Assembly (NCBI RefSeq): GCF_001953055.1
Contig: NZ_CP019044.1
Span: 2,108,001-2,172,000, forward strand
Length of the DNA stretch: 64,000 bases
Direction of reading: 5' to 3'
Source of the DNA: Salaquimonas pukyongi
GTDB taxonomy: Bacteria > Pseudomonadota > Alphaproteobacteria > Rhizobiales > Rhizobiaceae
Both the position numbers and the translations under genes were made by a program. The first letter of the stretch is position 1, and each line of letters starts with the position of its first letter. The notes below the pieces were generated by a model, which was not told the DNA's origin, searched no databases, and saw only the letters and a list, made by a program, of their open reading frames with translations. Shown here piece after piece: positions 34,496-43,019 of the stretch.

Positions 34496-35935
34496 TCAGA
34501 AATGCACGACTTTGCCGGGATTGAGAATATTGCCCGGATCGAGTGCCCTTTTTATGGCGCTCATCACCTCCCAGCCATGGCCATGCTCAAGTGCCATGTA
34601 TTTCATCTTGCCCTGGCCAATGCCATGTTCGCCAGTGCAGGTGCCATCCATGGCAATGGCACGCTCGGCAAGCCGCTTCACCATTGTTTCCATCCGCGAA
34701 ACCTCGTCCGCATCCTCCATCATCACCAGCGGCAGAACATGAAAATTGCCATCGCCCACATGGCCGACAATCGGTGCAATCAGCCCCAGTGCCTCGACAT
34801 CCCTGCGGGTTTCCTCAACGCACTCGGCAAGCCGCGAGATCGGAACGCATGCATCGGTGGGAACGCCTTTCGCCCCCGGCCGCCAGGCAAGGGCAGCGTG
34901 AAATGCATCATGGCGTGCCTTCCACAACCGGTTTCGGTCTTCCTGTTTTTCCGCCCATGCGATCTTGCTGCCGCCTGCCTCCTCTGCCAGGGCCTGGAAA
35001 AACTCCGCCTGCTCGCCCACGCTGTTCTCAGAACCGTGAAACTCCAAAAACAGGGTCGGCTGGTGGGCATGGGAGAGGTTCGAATAGCGGTTGACCATCT
35101 CCATCTGCAGCGCGTCCAGCAGTTCAATGCGGGCAACCGGTATGCCCGCCTGGATCGCTGCAATCGTGGTGCGGCAGGCGGCATCCACATCACCGAACTG
35201 GCACACCCCGGCCATGACCTTTTCAGGAATACCGTAAAGCCGCAATGTCAGTTGCGTGATGACGCCGAGTGTGCCTTCCGATCCCACAAGCAGACGGGTC
35301 AGATCATACCCGGCAGACGTCTTCTTTGCCCGCTGTGCCGTATGAACGATTTTTCCATCCGCCATCACGGCCGTTACATTCACCACATTGTCGCGCATGG
35401 TTCCATAGCGCACAGCATTTGTGCCGGATGCCCGTGTGGCCGCCATGCCGCCAAGCGAGGCATTGGCGCCCGGGTCGATGGGAAAAAACAGGCCGGTATC
35501 GCGAAGATAATCGTTTAGTTCCTCGCGGGTACATCCTGCCTCCACCGTACAGTCAAGATCGTCGGTGCTCACCTTCAGCACCCGGTTCATGTGCGAAAGA
35601 TCGATCGAAATGCCGCCATATGGCGCGTTGACGTTTCCCTCGAGCGAGGTTCCCGTCCCGAACGGAATGACCGCAACCCCATGGGTGGCGCACACCTGCA
35701 CTGCTTGCTGAACATCATCGGTCGAACGGGCAAACAGCACCGCGTCGGGCAACTGGCTGGCGATATAGGTCATGGTATGGGCATGCTGCTCGCGCAGGGA
35801 AGTGGAAGTCTGGAATTGCCCGCCAAAGCGCTGTGCCAGGACATCGCAAACGGTTTTTACCGCCTGCCCATTGCGCTGCATGTCGCGCTGCCCATTGCGC
35901 CGCTGGCCCGCGTTCTCTGTTACCGGCTTGTTCAC
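34496..35935 (-). CDS. FAD-linked oxidoreductase, D-lactate dehydrogenase (cytochrome)/glycolate oxidase GlcD type
   Basis: A 479-residue VAO-family flavoenzyme. The PCMH FAD domain covers about residues 55-235: AVIPFGTGTSLEGNVNAPYGGISIDLSHMN in part, VEAGCTREELNDYL, IDPGANASLGGMAATRASGTNAVRYG, and LLVGSEGTLGVITQLTLRLY. The C-terminal oxidase domain has VGHVGDGNFHVLPLV and GTCTGEHGIGQGKMKYM, typical of D-2-hydroxyacid dehydrogenases. The first 20 residues are repetitive (QRRNGQRDMQRNGQ) and a later ATG (M19) may be the start. No GlcE/GlcF genes are near, favouring a single-subunit D-lactate enzyme. Confidence 0.9.
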   Translation of the reverse strand: MNKPVTENAGQRRNGQRDMQRNGQAVKTVCDVLAQRFGGQFQTSTSLREQHAHTMTYIASQLPDAVLFARSTDDVQQAVQVCATHGVAVIPFGTGTSLEGNVNAPYGGISIDLSHMNRVLKVSTDDLDCTVEAGCTREELNDYLRDTGLFFPIDPGANASLGGMAATRASGTNAVRYGTMRDNVVNVTAVMADGKIVHTAQRAKKTSAGYDLTRLLVGSEGTLGVITQLTLRLYGIPEKVMAGVCQFGDVDAACRTTIAAIQAGIPVARIELLDALQMEMVNRYSNLSHAHQPTLFLEFHGSENSVGEQAEFFQALAEEAGGSKIAWAEKQEDRNRLWKARHDAFHAALAWRPGAKGVPTDACVPISRLAECVEETRRDVEALGLIAPIVGHVGDGNFHVLPLVMMEDADEVSRMETMVKRLAERAIAMDGTCTGEHGIGQGKMKYMALEHGHGWEVMSAIKRALDPGNILNPGKVVHF

Positions 35936-36115
35936 CTGCCTGCCCTGCCTGATCTTTGATGCATCTCGACCTTACTCCAAGACCGCCAAAAGGAAAGTGG
36001 CAAAGGCCAATTCTGCGACCAGGTCTTTATTTGACGGCTGGCATTTTCTATTGCTTGATCGTTGCAGCGCCAAAAACGCGCCTGCATCAATTCCTAACCT
36101 TTCCGCCCGGTGTTC
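35936..36115. other. Divergent promoter region
   Basis: About 180 bases between the FAD oxidase and ClC genes, which point away from each other. No clear promoter boxes, RNA or repeat can be defended. Confidence 0.4.
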
Positions 36116-37756
36116 ATGCGTGACCTGATCCGACAACTGCCGAAAATGCTCAGGGATTGGGTAACGCCCAATCTGGCGCAGCACTGGGAATCGCGTCAGC
36201 CACTTGTCTGGCTGCTGTCATTGGCTGCTGGCGCCCTGGTTGCCGTGGTCGCCATCATCTTCCGCGAGCTGATCGGCATCTTTCAGTTCCTGTGGACGGG
36301 GACCACTGCCGAAACCCTTTCAGCCACGCTTTCTGCCCTGCCTTGGTACTGGGTGTTTTTCGGCCCGGTGGCCGGCGGCCTGCTGGTCGGCCTGTGTCTT
36401 GAATATCTCCTGAGCTCCAAGAGAACCCATGCGGTTGCCGATGTGATCGAGGCAAAAACCACCGGCAATGATCGCTTTGACCTTAAACAAACAGCCCTGT
36501 CAGGTACGGTTACCGCATTGTCCCTGGGGGCCGGTGCAAGCGGCGGACGGGAAGGGCCCGTGGTCTATCTCGGCGCCGCCTTTTCAAGCACGATAGCTCG
36601 CCGTTTCGACCTGCCAGCCTGGGGCAAGCGCACCCTGCTTGGCTGCGGCGTTGCCGCCGCCGTATCAGCCAGCTTTAACGCGCCGATCGCCGGTGTGCTG
36701 TTTGCTCACGAGGTGATCCTCGGTCACTATGCCATGCGCGCCTTCGTGCCCATCGTCATCGCATCGGTGGTATCGACCATTCTTTCAAGGCTGTGGTTCG
36801 GCGATATCGCCGCCTTTGCCATCCCCGACTACCAGATCACCTCCTTTTGGGAGTTTCCCGCCTTTGCCCTGCTCGGCGTGGTTTGCGCACTGGTGGCCGT
36901 AATCTTCCAGTTTGCCCTGATCGGCACCGATTACGTCGCCAGAAACATCAACATGCCGCTTATCCTGCGTCCGGTTGCCGGCGGCTTCCTGATCGGCACG
37001 ATTGCGATCCTCTTTCCCCAGGTGCTTGGCGTGGGATATGAGGCAACCGACATGGCGCTCAAATCGCAGCTGCCACTGGCACTCCTGCTCGGCCTGCTCA
37101 TTGCCAAGACGACGGCAACCGCCATTACCCTCGCCTCCCGCTTTGGCGGCGGCGTCTTCTCCCCGTCCCTGTATCTTGGTGCCATGGCCGGTGGCGCCTT
37201 CGGCATCATTGCCGCCAGCTTTTTCCCGGACATGGCCTCCAGCGAAGGTCTGTATGCCATTCTGGGCATGGGCGGCGTTGCCGCCGCCGTCCTCGGTGCA
37301 CCGGTTTCAACCACCGTCATGGTGTTCGAACTGACAGGCGGCTATGCTCTATCCATCGGCCTGTTGCTGACCGTTTCCATCTCCAACGGCATTGCCCAGG
37401 CAATCCACGGCCACTCCTTCTTCCACTGGCAGCTTGAAATGCGTGGCCTGTTCGTCAACGAAGGACCGCAACAAACCTTGCTGCGCCAGCGCCGCGTCCG
37501 CGATTTCATGACGCCCCTTGATCCGGAAGAGCAAGCACCGGCGCCCCTTGATCCGGAAGGGAACGAGACCTTTCTCAAACCATCCTGGACGCTGGAATAT
37601 GCATTGCGGACGTTCGACAATGGCGGCCACAGCACGCTGCCGGTGGTTGATGAAAGCGACGAAACCCGCATCATCGGCTGGGCACACCTGACCCATGGCC
37701 TGCGCTATTTCAACCGGGCACTCGCCGAGGCCACGGCCGAAGAGCACCATCACTAA
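36116..37756 (+). CDS. ClC-family chloride channel or H+/Cl- exchanger
   Basis: A membrane protein of about 546 residues with the ClC fold. The selectivity segment reads GAGASGGREGPVVYLG, with the gating Glu in GREGP; the usual GSGIP is replaced by GAGAS. Also seen are NAPIAGVLFAHEVILGHY, FGGGVFSPSLYLGAMAGGAFG and GAPVSTTVMVFELTGGY. The C-terminal 80 residues resemble a partial CBS region (LPVVDESDETRIIGW) after a linker with two PLDPE repeats. The tail is HHH. The ATG at 36116 is preferred over a GTG two codons before it. Whether it is a channel or exchanger cannot be told. Confidence 0.9.
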   Translation: MRDLIRQLPKMLRDWVTPNLAQHWESRQPLVWLLSLAAGALVAVVAIIFRELIGIFQFLWTGTTAETLSATLSALPWYWVFFGPVAGGLLVGLCLEYLLSSKRTHAVADVIEAKTTGNDRFDLKQTALSGTVTALSLGAGASGGREGPVVYLGAAFSSTIARRFDLPAWGKRTLLGCGVAAAVSASFNAPIAGVLFAHEVILGHYAMRAFVPIVIASVVSTILSRLWFGDIAAFAIPDYQITSFWEFPAFALLGVVCALVAVIFQFALIGTDYVARNINMPLILRPVAGGFLIGTIAILFPQVLGVGYEATDMALKSQLPLALLLGLLIAKTTATAITLASRFGGGVFSPSLYLGAMAGGAFGIIAASFFPDMASSEGLYAILGMGGVAAAVLGAPVSTTVMVFELTGGYALSIGLLLTVSISNGIAQAIHGHSFFHWQLEMRGLFVNEGPQQTLLRQRRVRDFMTPLDPEEQAPAPLDPEGNETFLKPSWTLEYALRTFDNGGHSTLPVVDESDETRIIGWAHLTHGLRYFNRALAEATAEEHHH

Positions 37757-37913
37757 AGCGGGGAGAGGCCATGCCCTGCCACCGAAAAACCAGCCGGATT
37801 ATCCAAACAGCACTTTGGTTAACCGTTCATATTTTAACGAAACATTGTGCAAGGCGATAAAGGGAACAGCAAACTTCTTTCGCTAATTTTCCGCATCAGC
37901 AGGGAATGCCGCG

Positions 37914-39752
37914 ATGGAATGCAAACAGCTAACCAAACTGCTTGGCGCGTTTATACGCAACGAGGCCGGGACCTATGTCACGGTATTTGCGCTCGCCACC
38001 CCGGCGATATTCGGTGTCGTTTCCGCCTCTGTGGAAATGTCATCGATCAGCCGGGTCCGCGCCCAGTTGCAGGCAGCGCTCGATGCTTCCGCGCTGGCAA
38101 CCGGCAAACAGCTTGCTGTCACCACCGATGAGGACATTCTGCGCGGCTATGCGCAGGATTTCTTCGATTCCAATCTCGGCAGCGCCCTGGAACCTGAAAA
38201 GATCAACTTCGGCTTTCAGTTTCTCGACGTTCCCGATTCGGGCAAGCGCATTCGCGTTTCAGCCGATTACGACTACGACTTCATGCTGAAGTTTCTCGGC
38301 ATGGATGAACTGCTGCTCGACATATCCTCCGAGGTTACCGCCGGTAACCGCACCATCGAGGTCGCCATTGTCATCGACAATTCCGGCTCGATGGATTCCT
38401 ACACCGGCTCAAGCTGGGACACCCGGCTTGAAAAGGCACAGGAAGCTGCCGTCGCCTTGTCCGATCAGCTTTTTGCCCTTGCCAACATCTCCAACAAGCC
38501 CGATCCGGTCAAGATCTCGGTCGTCCCCTTCGGCCACTCCGTCAACATCGGCAACCAGTATCGGGGAGAGGCCTGGATGGACATGCAAGGCTGGTCTTCC
38601 ATCCACCATGAAAACCTCAACTGGGAAGGCACGGACACACGTGGCGATGACTGGCCTGAGCTGGTCAGCTATCCAGCCGGCTTCAAGGGCTATGCGGCCG
38701 GAAGCGAAACCGCACCACCAACTTCCGGCGTGGTTGCGGTCGACTGGCTGACCCGCTGGACCTTGTTTGACGCGCTGGGCCTCGACTGGGAAGGCTGTGT
38801 TGAAATGCGGCCCTGGCCCTATCACACCACGGACGACACCCCGTCCGATCTCAACGCCGATACGCTGTTTGTTCCCATGTTCGCGCCTGACGAGCCCGAT
38901 GAGGAAAACAGCAATGAAGACGACGACTATACCAACAACTATCTCGACGATTACTACCGGGCCTATGCCAATCCTGGCGGCCTGACCTATTGGGACAGTT
39001 CGCGGAGCGTTCATCGCCTCAAACGCAATATCCCCGGCCAGGGCTACAATTACGGCAACTACACCCGCCAGCAATGGCGCCAGGACTGGGGCATGAAGTA
39101 CAACGACGATGCCAAGCGCAGCAGCTTCAACCAGTATTACAGCAACAATTTCGGCAATCGCGGCCCGAATTTCGGCTGCACGACCAACCCGGTTACCCCA
39201 CTGACCAATCAGGCAGCCACCATTGAAAGCGCCATCAATGCCATGGATGCAGGCGGCTATACCAATGTGCAGGCGGGGATCGTCTGGGGATGGCGCACGC
39301 TTTCGGCCGGCGAACCGTTCACCCAGGGACGTGACTACAGCGTACCCGAGAACGACAAATACATCATCGTTCTGACCGACGGCAACAACACCTATCCCAG
39401 CCAGTACACCCGAAACGATTCCCAATACACTTCCTGGGGATACGAAAAGCATGGCCGGGTGTTCGGCGGCTTGCCGACAAGCATGTCAGCCGTTAACGCC
39501 ATGAACGCCCACACCAAAACAACCTGTGACAACATCAAGGCGGTCATGGATGCCGACAATGAGCCGGCCTACAAGATCTTTACCATCGCCTATGACGTCG
39601 CCGACGGCTCAAGCGTCAAGACACTGCTTTACGACTGTGCCTCCAGCCGTGGCGATGGCACGAAATACTATTTCGATGTGTCGGGGGATGCGCTTGCCGC
39701 CGCCATGCAGGCGATCGGCAACGAGATTTCCGATCTGAGAATCTCCAGGTAA
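37914..39752 (+). CDS. TadG-like pilus-assembly protein with an interrupted von Willebrand A domain
   Basis: A 612-residue protein. Residues 1-65 are TadE/TadG-like: basic start, then AGTYVTVFALATPAIFGVVSASVEMSSISRVRAQLQAALDASALA in part, with one TM helix. The VWA domain starts IEVAIVIDNSGSMD (MIDAS DxSxS, residues 155-159) and resumes IESAINAMDAGGYTNVQAGI near 440 with YIIVLTDGNNTYP. Between them, about residues 220-435, lies a long insert rich in Asp, Asn, Tyr and Trp (DEENSNEDDDYTNNYLDDYY). No other tad genes are in the window. Such orphan TadG proteins are common in rhizobia; they may anchor to the wall or bind ions. Confidence 0.85.
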   Translation: MECKQLTKLLGAFIRNEAGTYVTVFALATPAIFGVVSASVEMSSISRVRAQLQAALDASALATGKQLAVTTDEDILRGYAQDFFDSNLGSALEPEKINFGFQFLDVPDSGKRIRVSADYDYDFMLKFLGMDELLLDISSEVTAGNRTIEVAIVIDNSGSMDSYTGSSWDTRLEKAQEAAVALSDQLFALANISNKPDPVKISVVPFGHSVNIGNQYRGEAWMDMQGWSSIHHENLNWEGTDTRGDDWPELVSYPAGFKGYAAGSETAPPTSGVVAVDWLTRWTLFDALGLDWEGCVEMRPWPYHTTDDTPSDLNADTLFVPMFAPDEPDEENSNEDDDYTNNYLDDYYRAYANPGGLTYWDSSRSVHRLKRNIPGQGYNYGNYTRQQWRQDWGMKYNDDAKRSSFNQYYSNNFGNRGPNFGCTTNPVTPLTNQAATIESAINAMDAGGYTNVQAGIVWGWRTLSAGEPFTQGRDYSVPENDKYIIVLTDGNNTYPSQYTRNDSQYTSWGYEKHGRVFGGLPTSMSAVNAMNAHTKTTCDNIKAVMDADNEPAYKIFTIAYDVADGSSVKTLLYDCASSRGDGTKYYFDVSGDALAAAMQAIGNEISDLRISR

Positions 39753-39772
39753 TTACCACGCCGTCAGCTTTC

Positions 39773-40330
39773 CTATCGAGAAAGGGTGTTGGCGCGCTGC
39801 CGGACAAGTTCCTCGATCGCCTCCGCCACATGGGTTTCGGCAATGTGGTCATCGCCCTTTTCCACCCGGATGCGGTGGGCGGCAAACAGCACTTCCCCAT
39901 GGCCAATACCAGCCGGTGGCTCGAACTTGTAGCTGGCAAGTTCGATCAAAAGGCCGAGCGGATCCTTGAAATAGATCGAATCCATGAAGCCTCTGTCCTT
40001 GATGCCTGAATGACCGATGCCCCGCGACTTCAGACGGTCTGCAACCTGTAACAGCATCGCCCTCGAAACATTAAAAGCCAGATGATGCACGCATCCAGGA
40101 TCGGTCGGCGTGCGCCGGTTGTCGGCAGTCCTGTCTTCCTTGGTAAAAACCGTGATCAGCCGTCCGTCGCCCGGATCGAAATAAAGGTGGCTTTCCTCAT
40201 CATCGTCGAGGTTGGGCTGCTCGAAGACAAACGGCATGCCCAGCACACCTTCCCAAAAATCGATGGATGTCTGGCGGTCTGCCCCGGTCAACGTAATGTG
40301 GTGTACGCCCTGCACCTGTAGTCGCTGCAT
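39773..40330 (-). CDS. VOC-superfamily (glyoxalase/ring-cleaving dioxygenase-like) protein
   Basis: A 185-residue metalloenzyme-like protein with two beta-alpha-beta-beta-beta modules. Candidate metal ligands are His10/11 (GVHHITLTG), His81/82 (CVHHLAFNV) and Glu in GLLIELASYKF. The pattern resembles ring-cleaving dioxygenases or Fe-type glyoxalases more than GloA. A ~40-residue C-terminal extension is charged. Substrate unknown. Confidence 0.82.
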   Translation of the reverse strand: MQRLQVQGVHHITLTGADRQTSIDFWEGVLGMPFVFEQPNLDDDEESHLYFDPGDGRLITVFTKEDRTADNRRTPTDPGCVHHLAFNVSRAMLLQVADRLKSRGIGHSGIKDRGFMDSIYFKDPLGLLIELASYKFEPPAGIGHGEVLFAAHRIRVEKGDDHIAETHVAEAIEELVRQRANTLSR

Positions 40331-40449
40331 GATCAGCCTCCGTTTTCGACAGAATTTAGGGTTCGAAACGCCGATGACAACCGGCTTTGAATTGACGATG
40401 CGTTCAATTGCCGTTCGAAAGGCCGGTCAACACAGGATTTGCTGCGCTA

Positions 40450-41994
40450 TCAGTCGCCGCTTCTATTGCTGCTGCGCTTGCGCTGCCAGTGACGCGGTTT
40501 GCCGCGCCGTTTCATTTTCGAGGCTCCGGCATTCTTCTCCGCCTTTGCGCTGCCATCGGCCTTTCGTTCGGTATCCGCCTCCGCCCTGGCAGCATCCGGT
40601 TTGCGCCGCTTTGCCGGCCGCGATGGCGCACTGTCCTTTTTTTCCCTACCTGGCGCATCGCCTGCAGGCTTTCCAGATGGCTTGCGCCGGCGGCCCCGAC
40701 TTTTGCCATCGGGGCGATTGGCGGACCGGTGTTTGCCGCCCCCTGCCCTTCGGCCCGGCTTTTCTGGTTCCGGTTCTTCATCACCTGCCACCAGCAGATT
40801 ACCAAGCACCGGGATTGCCATGCCGAGCTGTTTTTCGATGGCCTTCAGCAAATGTGCTTCGTCCGGCGCGCAGAAAGCAACCGCATCGCCATCTTCGCCC
40901 GCCCGTGCCGTACGGCCGATCCTGTGCACATATTGCGCCGGAACTTCCGGCAGATCGAAATTGTAGACATGGGTAACGCCGGGAACATCAATCCCGCGCG
41001 CTGCCACATCCGTTGCCACAAGAATGTTGATTTCGCCTGCCTTGAACGCGCGGATCGCCCGGTCGCGCTGGGACTGGCTCTTGTTGCCATGGATTGAAGC
41101 GGCATCAAACTTGCGCTGCGTCAGCATCCGCTTGAGCTTTTCAGCGCCATGCTTGGTGCGGGCAAACACGATGGAAATGTCGTTCGGCTGGCGTTCGAGC
41201 AGCTCGGCCAGAAGGTCCGGTTTTCCCCGGCGGGAAACGTGATAGACGCCCTGGCGCACCCGGTCTGCGGTCTTGCCGGGCGGCGCCGCCTCGACACGAA
41301 GCGGGTTAGTCAAGAACGCTTCGGCAAGCCTGGCGATCTCCTTGGGCATGGTGGCTGAAAACAACAGGGTCTGGCGTTGCGGCGGAACCATTTTGGCGAT
41401 TTTCCGAAGGGCGTGGATGAACCCCAGATCAAGCATTTGATCGGCCTCATCGAGAACCAGAAACTTCGCCGTATCCAGAAACACCGCCTTGCGCTCGACC
41501 AGATCCAGCAACCTTCCGGGCGTTGCGACCAGAATGTCGCATCCCTTTTCAAGCCGCCGCTGCTGAACGTTGACGGACTGCCCGCCGACAGCCAGCGCGA
41601 CCTTCAGATGGGCATTGCGGGTAAACATCTTCAGCGCTTCGGCGATCTGGTTGGCAAGTTCACGGGTCGGCGACAGGATCAGCGCCCGCACGGACCTGCC
41701 TTCCCGCATGCTGCCGATAGCCATCAGCTTCTGCACCAGCGGCAGTCCGAAGGCGGCCGTCTTGCCGGTACCAGTTTGAGCCAGGCCCAATACGTCACGG
41801 CCATCCATGATGATGGGTATGGCCTTGCGCTGTATCGGCGTGGGCTCGGTATAACCCATGGCCGAAAGCGATTTCATGGTTGGCTCGGACAGGCCAAGCC
41901 CGCTGAAGGAGACATCTTGTCTGTTTTCTCCGCCATTGCCGGACCGATCCGGCAGGCCGTCTTGTTTCGTGCTCAAGGGCTGAACTTTCTGCAA
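40450..41994 (-). CDS. DEAD-box RNA helicase (RhlE/CsdA-like)
   Basis: A 514-residue ATP-dependent RNA helicase. Q motif FSGLGLSEPTMKSLSAMGYTEPTPIQ in part, Walker A AQTGTGKTAAF, LSPTRELANQI, DEAD in FLVLDEADQMLDLGF, SATMP, and the C-terminal HRIGRTARAG. After residue 385 the tail is strongly basic, with KPGRRAGGGKHRSANRPDG and many Arg/Lys, ending in GKPRHWQRKRSSNRSGD, a typical RNA-binding extension. The start is unclear: a TTG at 41994 or 41976 is used, neither with a strong ribosome site. Confidence 0.9.
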   Translation of the reverse strand: MQKVQPLSTKQDGLPDRSGNGGENRQDVSFSGLGLSEPTMKSLSAMGYTEPTPIQRKAIPIIMDGRDVLGLAQTGTGKTAAFGLPLVQKLMAIGSMREGRSVRALILSPTRELANQIAEALKMFTRNAHLKVALAVGGQSVNVQQRRLEKGCDILVATPGRLLDLVERKAVFLDTAKFLVLDEADQMLDLGFIHALRKIAKMVPPQRQTLLFSATMPKEIARLAEAFLTNPLRVEAAPPGKTADRVRQGVYHVSRRGKPDLLAELLERQPNDISIVFARTKHGAEKLKRMLTQRKFDAASIHGNKSQSQRDRAIRAFKAGEINILVATDVAARGIDVPGVTHVYNFDLPEVPAQYVHRIGRTARAGEDGDAVAFCAPDEAHLLKAIEKQLGMAIPVLGNLLVAGDEEPEPEKPGRRAGGGKHRSANRPDGKSRGRRRKPSGKPAGDAPGREKKDSAPSRPAKRRKPDAARAEADTERKADGSAKAEKNAGASKMKRRGKPRHWQRKRSSNRSGD

Positions 41995-42237
41995 AAGGAG
42001 GGAACCGCTGCCGGTAGGCGCTACCAGGCCGGACGCAACACGCGATCTTGAAGCGGTTTCCCTTCCTTACAGAGATTTAATCCACCTTACCAACCTGTAA
42101 TTTGAAATTCGGGTCTGCCGCCCCGAAATTGGAGGGGCAAGACAGCAACCGGAACGATGGGATGGAACCCGGCTCAAACAAAACCGGCCCAAACGAATCC
42201 GCCTGGTCAAACCGGATGAACCCGGAAAGGAGAACAC
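41995..42237. other. Intergenic region before the Spy-like gene
   Basis: About 240 bases. It contains degenerate CCGG-AAAC repeats at 42170-42215 (several near-copies of CAAACCGG) before the ribosome-binding site of the next gene. No RNA or gene is recognised. Confidence 0.35.
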
Positions 42238-42756
42238 ATGTTTGGACTTAAGAAACGCACCTGGATCGTTGGCGGTGTCATTGCCGCCCTGTTGGGCACT
42301 GCCGCTTTTGCCGCCAAATGGCGCGACCATTCGCCTGAAGAACGCGCTGCATGGGCAACCGAGCGCATTTCGGAGCGCCTGGAACTGGACGATGCCCAGA
42401 AGGATGCTTTGAAAAAAGTCACCGACAGCTATGTGGAAATCCGCGGTGCACGGCCGGAATTCATGACCATATTGTCCAGCCAGTTGAAAGAACTGGCACA
42501 GGATGAGTCGCTTACCGTCGATGAAGTCAATGAACTGCGCGACCAGATCAAGGCGGAATTCGACCGCCGTGCCGATGCGATCATTCCCGAATTCGTCTCC
42601 TTCTACAACACGCTCAACGATGATCAGCGCGAGAAGGTGATGGCGCGGCTCGAGCGCATGAGCGAACACATGGAGAACCGCAGAGGCAAGCATTGGGGCA
42701 AACACTGGGGCAAACATGGCCGCGGTGATGGTCCCCGCCACGGCTGGGACGACTGA
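42238..42756 (+). CDS. Spy/CpxP-like periplasmic protein with His-rich tail
   Basis: A 172-residue exported protein, with AAAGGAGA nine bases before the ATG. A signal peptide (FGLKKRTWIVGGVIAALLGTAAFA) ends at AFA-AK. The mature part is helical, with WATERISERLELDDAQKDALKKV and LTVDEVNELRDQIKAEFDRRADAIIPEFVSFYNTLNDDQREKV in parts, like LTXXQ-motif Spy/CpxP/ZraP proteins. The C-terminus has GKHWGKHWGKHGRGDGPRHGW, a candidate metal-binding site with four His. Role likely as a periplasmic chaperone or metal sensor. Confidence 0.82.
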   Translation: MFGLKKRTWIVGGVIAALLGTAAFAAKWRDHSPEERAAWATERISERLELDDAQKDALKKVTDSYVEIRGARPEFMTILSSQLKELAQDESLTVDEVNELRDQIKAEFDRRADAIIPEFVSFYNTLNDDQREKVMARLERMSEHMENRRGKHWGKHWGKHGRGDGPRHGWDD

Positions 42757-42861
42757 TACAGTAACTTCTGGCGGGGCAGAGTCTTCAGTCCAGCCCCTTT
42801 GCCCCGCCACGGCCAATCCGATTTGGCCTCAGGGTCTTTCATTCCCACAAGAAAGGCCCTT

Positions 42862-42892
42862 AAGCCGGCGTCCCCAGCGCCGGCTTTTCATT
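42862..42892 (+). terminator. Intrinsic terminator after the Spy-like gene
   Basis: AAGCCGGCG-TCCCCAG-CGCCGGCTT, a perfect 9-bp stem with a seven-base loop, followed by TTCATTTTC. It lies 106 bases after the stop. Confidence 0.82.
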
Positions 42893-43019
42893 TTCTTGAT
42901 TCCGTTTTTGCCAGATTTGCGCTTCCGTGCCGCCGGCCCGATGCCTTGCAACGCCCCCGGACTGCCTATAGAGCAGACACGCTCTATTTCCCATGCACGG
43001 CAACTCCCGGAGATTTCGC

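Noticed and set aside
38409-39452. A 347-codon frame on the minus strand, rich in Val and Ile
   Set aside because: Antisense to the TadG-like VWA gene. The hydrophobic look comes from the complement of Asp/Asn/Tyr codons, not from a membrane protein.
42067-42816. A 249-codon minus-strand frame
   Set aside because: Antisense to the Spy-like gene, which has a signal peptide, ribosome-binding site and terminator of its own.
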